Below, one piece after another: positions 4,665-6,174 of a stretch of DNA of 6,174 bases. Position 1 is the first letter of the stretch, and each line of letters starts with the position of its first letter. The notes under the pieces are model-generated. The model was not told the DNA's origin. It did no database searches and was given only the letters and a program-made list of their open reading frames with translations. The stretch is taken from positions 1 to 6,174 of the forward strand of contig JAUXAE010000066.1 of the NCBI GenBank assembly GCA_030620035.1, given 5' to 3'. Made by a program: the position numbers and the translations under genes. Source of the stretch: Dehalococcoidales bacterium (GTDB lineage: Bacteria; Chloroflexota; Dehalococcoidia; Dehalococcoidales; JAUXAE01).

Positions 4665-6174
4665 CTAACCTTTTATTTGGGGACTAGTTTTTACCGTGGC
4701 CTCATCGCCTACCCGATTGGCGCTGATAACACCACGGACGCTCTCAATCTTAACCAAGAGCCGGCTTAGCTGGGCCAGCCCCCTGGTCTCTAAAGTAAAA
4801 CAGAGGGTTGTGGTACGGTCCTCATGCTCGGTAACGGTCATGTTGGCAATATTAACCTTCTCCTCAGCCACGATGGCCGAGATATCTCGTAGCAGGCCCA
4901 CCCTATCCCAGGCCTCCACCTGGACGGCCACCGGGTAGAGCGAATCGGGCTGCCCCCAGGCCACCTTGATAAGCCTCTCCTTCTCCTCCTCATTGACGAC
5001 ATTGTAGCAATCCTGACGGTGGACGGTCACCCCACGACTGCGGGTAACATAGCCCACAATCTTATCACCGGGGACGGGATGGCAGCACCGGGCGATATTG
5101 GTCAGCAAAGCGCCGACCCCCGTCACCTGAACCGCCGAGACCGGGGGCTTGGGCAGGGTAACCTCGGCGGCCAGCCGCGGCTGCTCAGCCTGGGCGGCCA
5201 GTTTCAGGGCAATCTGGTGGACGGTAATGCCGCCGTAGCCAATGGCCGCCAGAAAGTCATCCTGGTTTTCATACCTAAACTGCTTGGCCAGCGCCTCCCG
5301 CCCACTCGTCTTGACGCCGAGCTGCCTTAGCTGCTTCTCCAGGCGCTCACGACCGCGCTCAATGTTCTCGGCCCTCTCCCCTCGTTTGAACCACTGCCGG
5401 ATCTTCTCCCGGGCGTGGGATGTCCTGACATAACCCAGATGGGGGTTCAACCAGTCCCGGCTGGGACCTTTGTCCCGTTTGGCCTCGATAATCTCAACTA
5501 CATCACCGTTAGCTAGCTGATAATCAAGGGACACCAGCCGGCCATTCACCTTGGCGCCAACACAGCGGTGCCCCAGCTCGGTATGAATCCGGTAGGCAAA
5601 GTCCAGTGGCGTCGCCCCGCTGGGCAAGTCCTTTATCTCGCCCTTGGGCGTGAAGACAAAGACCTGGTCAATAAAAATATCCGTCTTAACCGATTCCAGA
5701 AACTCTTCAGCGCCGCTGAGCTCGCGGTGCCAGTCGATTAGCTGGCGCAGCCAGCCTATTCTCTCCTCAAAGTGGCTATCCTTCTTTTCACCCTCTTTAT
5801 AGCGCCAGTGAGCGGCCATGCCATACTCGACGATATGGTGCATCTCCCGGGTTCTAATCTGAACCTCCAAGGGGGTTGTCCCCAGGCACATAACGGCGGT
5901 ATGCAGCGATTGGTAGCCGTTGGGCCTGGGGTTGGCGATAAAGTCGTCAAAGGCCCCGGGTAGCGGGTGCCACAGGCTGTGGATAATACCCACCGCATTA
6001 TAGCAATCGGGCACCGTGTTAACCAATACCCTTAAGGCCAGCAGGTCATAGATATCATCAAAGTGTTTGCCCAGGGCGACATACCTCTCCATCTTCTGGT
6101 GAATGCTGTAGATGTGCTTGGGCCGGCCCAATATCTCGGCCTCTAGGCCCACCTGGTCAAACTCCTTCCTTAAG
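4665..6174 (-). CDS. RelA/SpoT-family (p)ppGpp synthetase, partial (N-terminus beyond the right edge)
   Basis: Long Rel/SpoT enzymes make, and often degrade, the stringent-response alarmone (p)ppGpp. The last 502 residues are visible. The frame is open to the window edge and begins inside the synthetase domain (LRKEFDQVGLEAEILGRPKH), so the N-terminal hydrolase (HD) domain, if present, is off the window. An internal GTG at 6150-6152 is not the true start. Numbered from the visible end: synthetase about 1-130, with RPKHIYSIHQKM (17-28), NPRPNGYQSLHT (81-92) and EVQIRT (103-108). The TGS domain is about 175-235 (VFVFTPKGEIKDLPSGATPLDFAYRIH). A helical region follows, then a conserved Cys domain with ARCCHPVPGD (361-370), H385 and C389. 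The ACT domain is about 425-492. At the position that separates bifunctional Rel (RXKD) from synthesis-only RelA (EXDD), this protein has AFDD (74-77). It ends 20 bases before rpsT. Whether it is Rel, RelA or SpoT cannot be decided without the N-terminus. Confidence 0.93.
   Translation of the reverse strand, partial: LRKEFDQVGLEAEILGRPKHIYSIHQKMERYVALGKHFDDIYDLLALRVLVNTVPDCYNAVGIIHSLWHPLPGAFDDFIANPRPNGYQSLHTAVMCLGTTPLEVQIRTREMHHIVEYGMAAHWRYKEGEKKDSHFEERIGWLRQLIDWHRELSGAEEFLESVKTDIFIDQVFVFTPKGEIKDLPSGATPLDFAYRIHTELGHRCVGAKVNGRLVSLDYQLANGDVVEIIEAKRDKGPSRDWLNPHLGYVRTSHAREKIRQWFKRGERAENIERGRERLEKQLRQLGVKTSGREALAKQFRYENQDDFLAAIGYGGITVHQIALKLAAQAEQPRLAAEVTLPKPPVSAVQVTGVGALLTNIARCCHPVPGDKIVGYVTRSRGVTVHRQDCYNVVNEEEKERLIKVAWGQPDSLYPVAVQVEAWDRVGLLRDISAIVAEEKVNIANMTVTEHEDRTTTLCFTLETRGLAQLSRLLVKIESVRGVISANRVGDEATVKTSPQIKG

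Noticed and set aside
5850..5865. GGTTC-N6-GAACC inverted repeat as an operator
   Set aside because: Half-sites are in the reverse order to the SOS box, and it lies within the well-conserved rel coding region.
6150..6152. GTG as the true start of rel
   Set aside because: The frame stays open to the right edge with residues matching the RelA/SpoT synthetase upstream of this point, so it is an internal valine.
1..6174. Mobile element, phage, CRISPR or defence system
   Set aside because: There are no transposase, integrase or Cas-like proteins and no direct repeat arrays, and all recognised genes are ordinary chromosomal ones.

Overview
The window is 6.2 kb of ordinary bacterial chromosome of moderate GC content: seven recognisable genes, one unrecognised gene cut by the left edge, tight spacing and no mobile DNA. 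The host is probably a member of the Chloroflexota, perhaps Dehalococcoidia-like. The basis is a LexA with a Gram-positive-style DNA-binding domain and a GAAC-N4-GTTC operator, plus divergent PlsY and Rel sequences. This placement is an inference from style, not from a marker gene. I see no tRNA, rRNA, CRISPR array, insertion sequence or phage gene.

Left part (1-476): an AT-richer gene for a small two-helix membrane protein runs leftward off the window. It is divergent from the next gene across about 140 bases of shared promoter region. Middle, plus strand (477-2988): an MscS-type mechanosensitive channel, then a separate promoter (TTGTTT, 17 bases, TATAAT) driving ilvE (branched-chain aminotransferase) and a closely coupled plsY-like gene (acyl-phosphate:glycerol-3-phosphate acyltransferase family). 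The plsY-like gene collides with the oppositely oriented aldolase gene, their stop codons sharing CTAA.

Right part, all on the minus strand and read right to left (6174 to 2985): the C-terminal two thirds of a long Rel/SpoT (p)ppGpp enzyme, rpsT (ribosomal protein S20), lexA, and a short class II aldolase. rel and rpsT are 20 bases apart and probably cotranscribed. lexA has its own promoter (TTGACA, 17 bases, TAAAGT) with a perfect palindromic SOS operator, GAACATTTGTTC, just downstream of the -10. This implies LexA autorepression.

The points most worth a second look are: the LexA self-cleavage site, which reads Ala-Asp instead of Ala-Gly although the Ser/Lys dyad is intact; the PlsY-like protein, which lacks the usual C-terminal His/Asn/Glu motif and has an altered first motif; the AFDD sequence at the RXKD/EXDD position of Rel; the non-ATG starts (TTG, TTG, GTG) of all three complete minus-strand genes; and the unassigned membrane protein at the left edge. 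I did not find a convincing new multi-gene system here.
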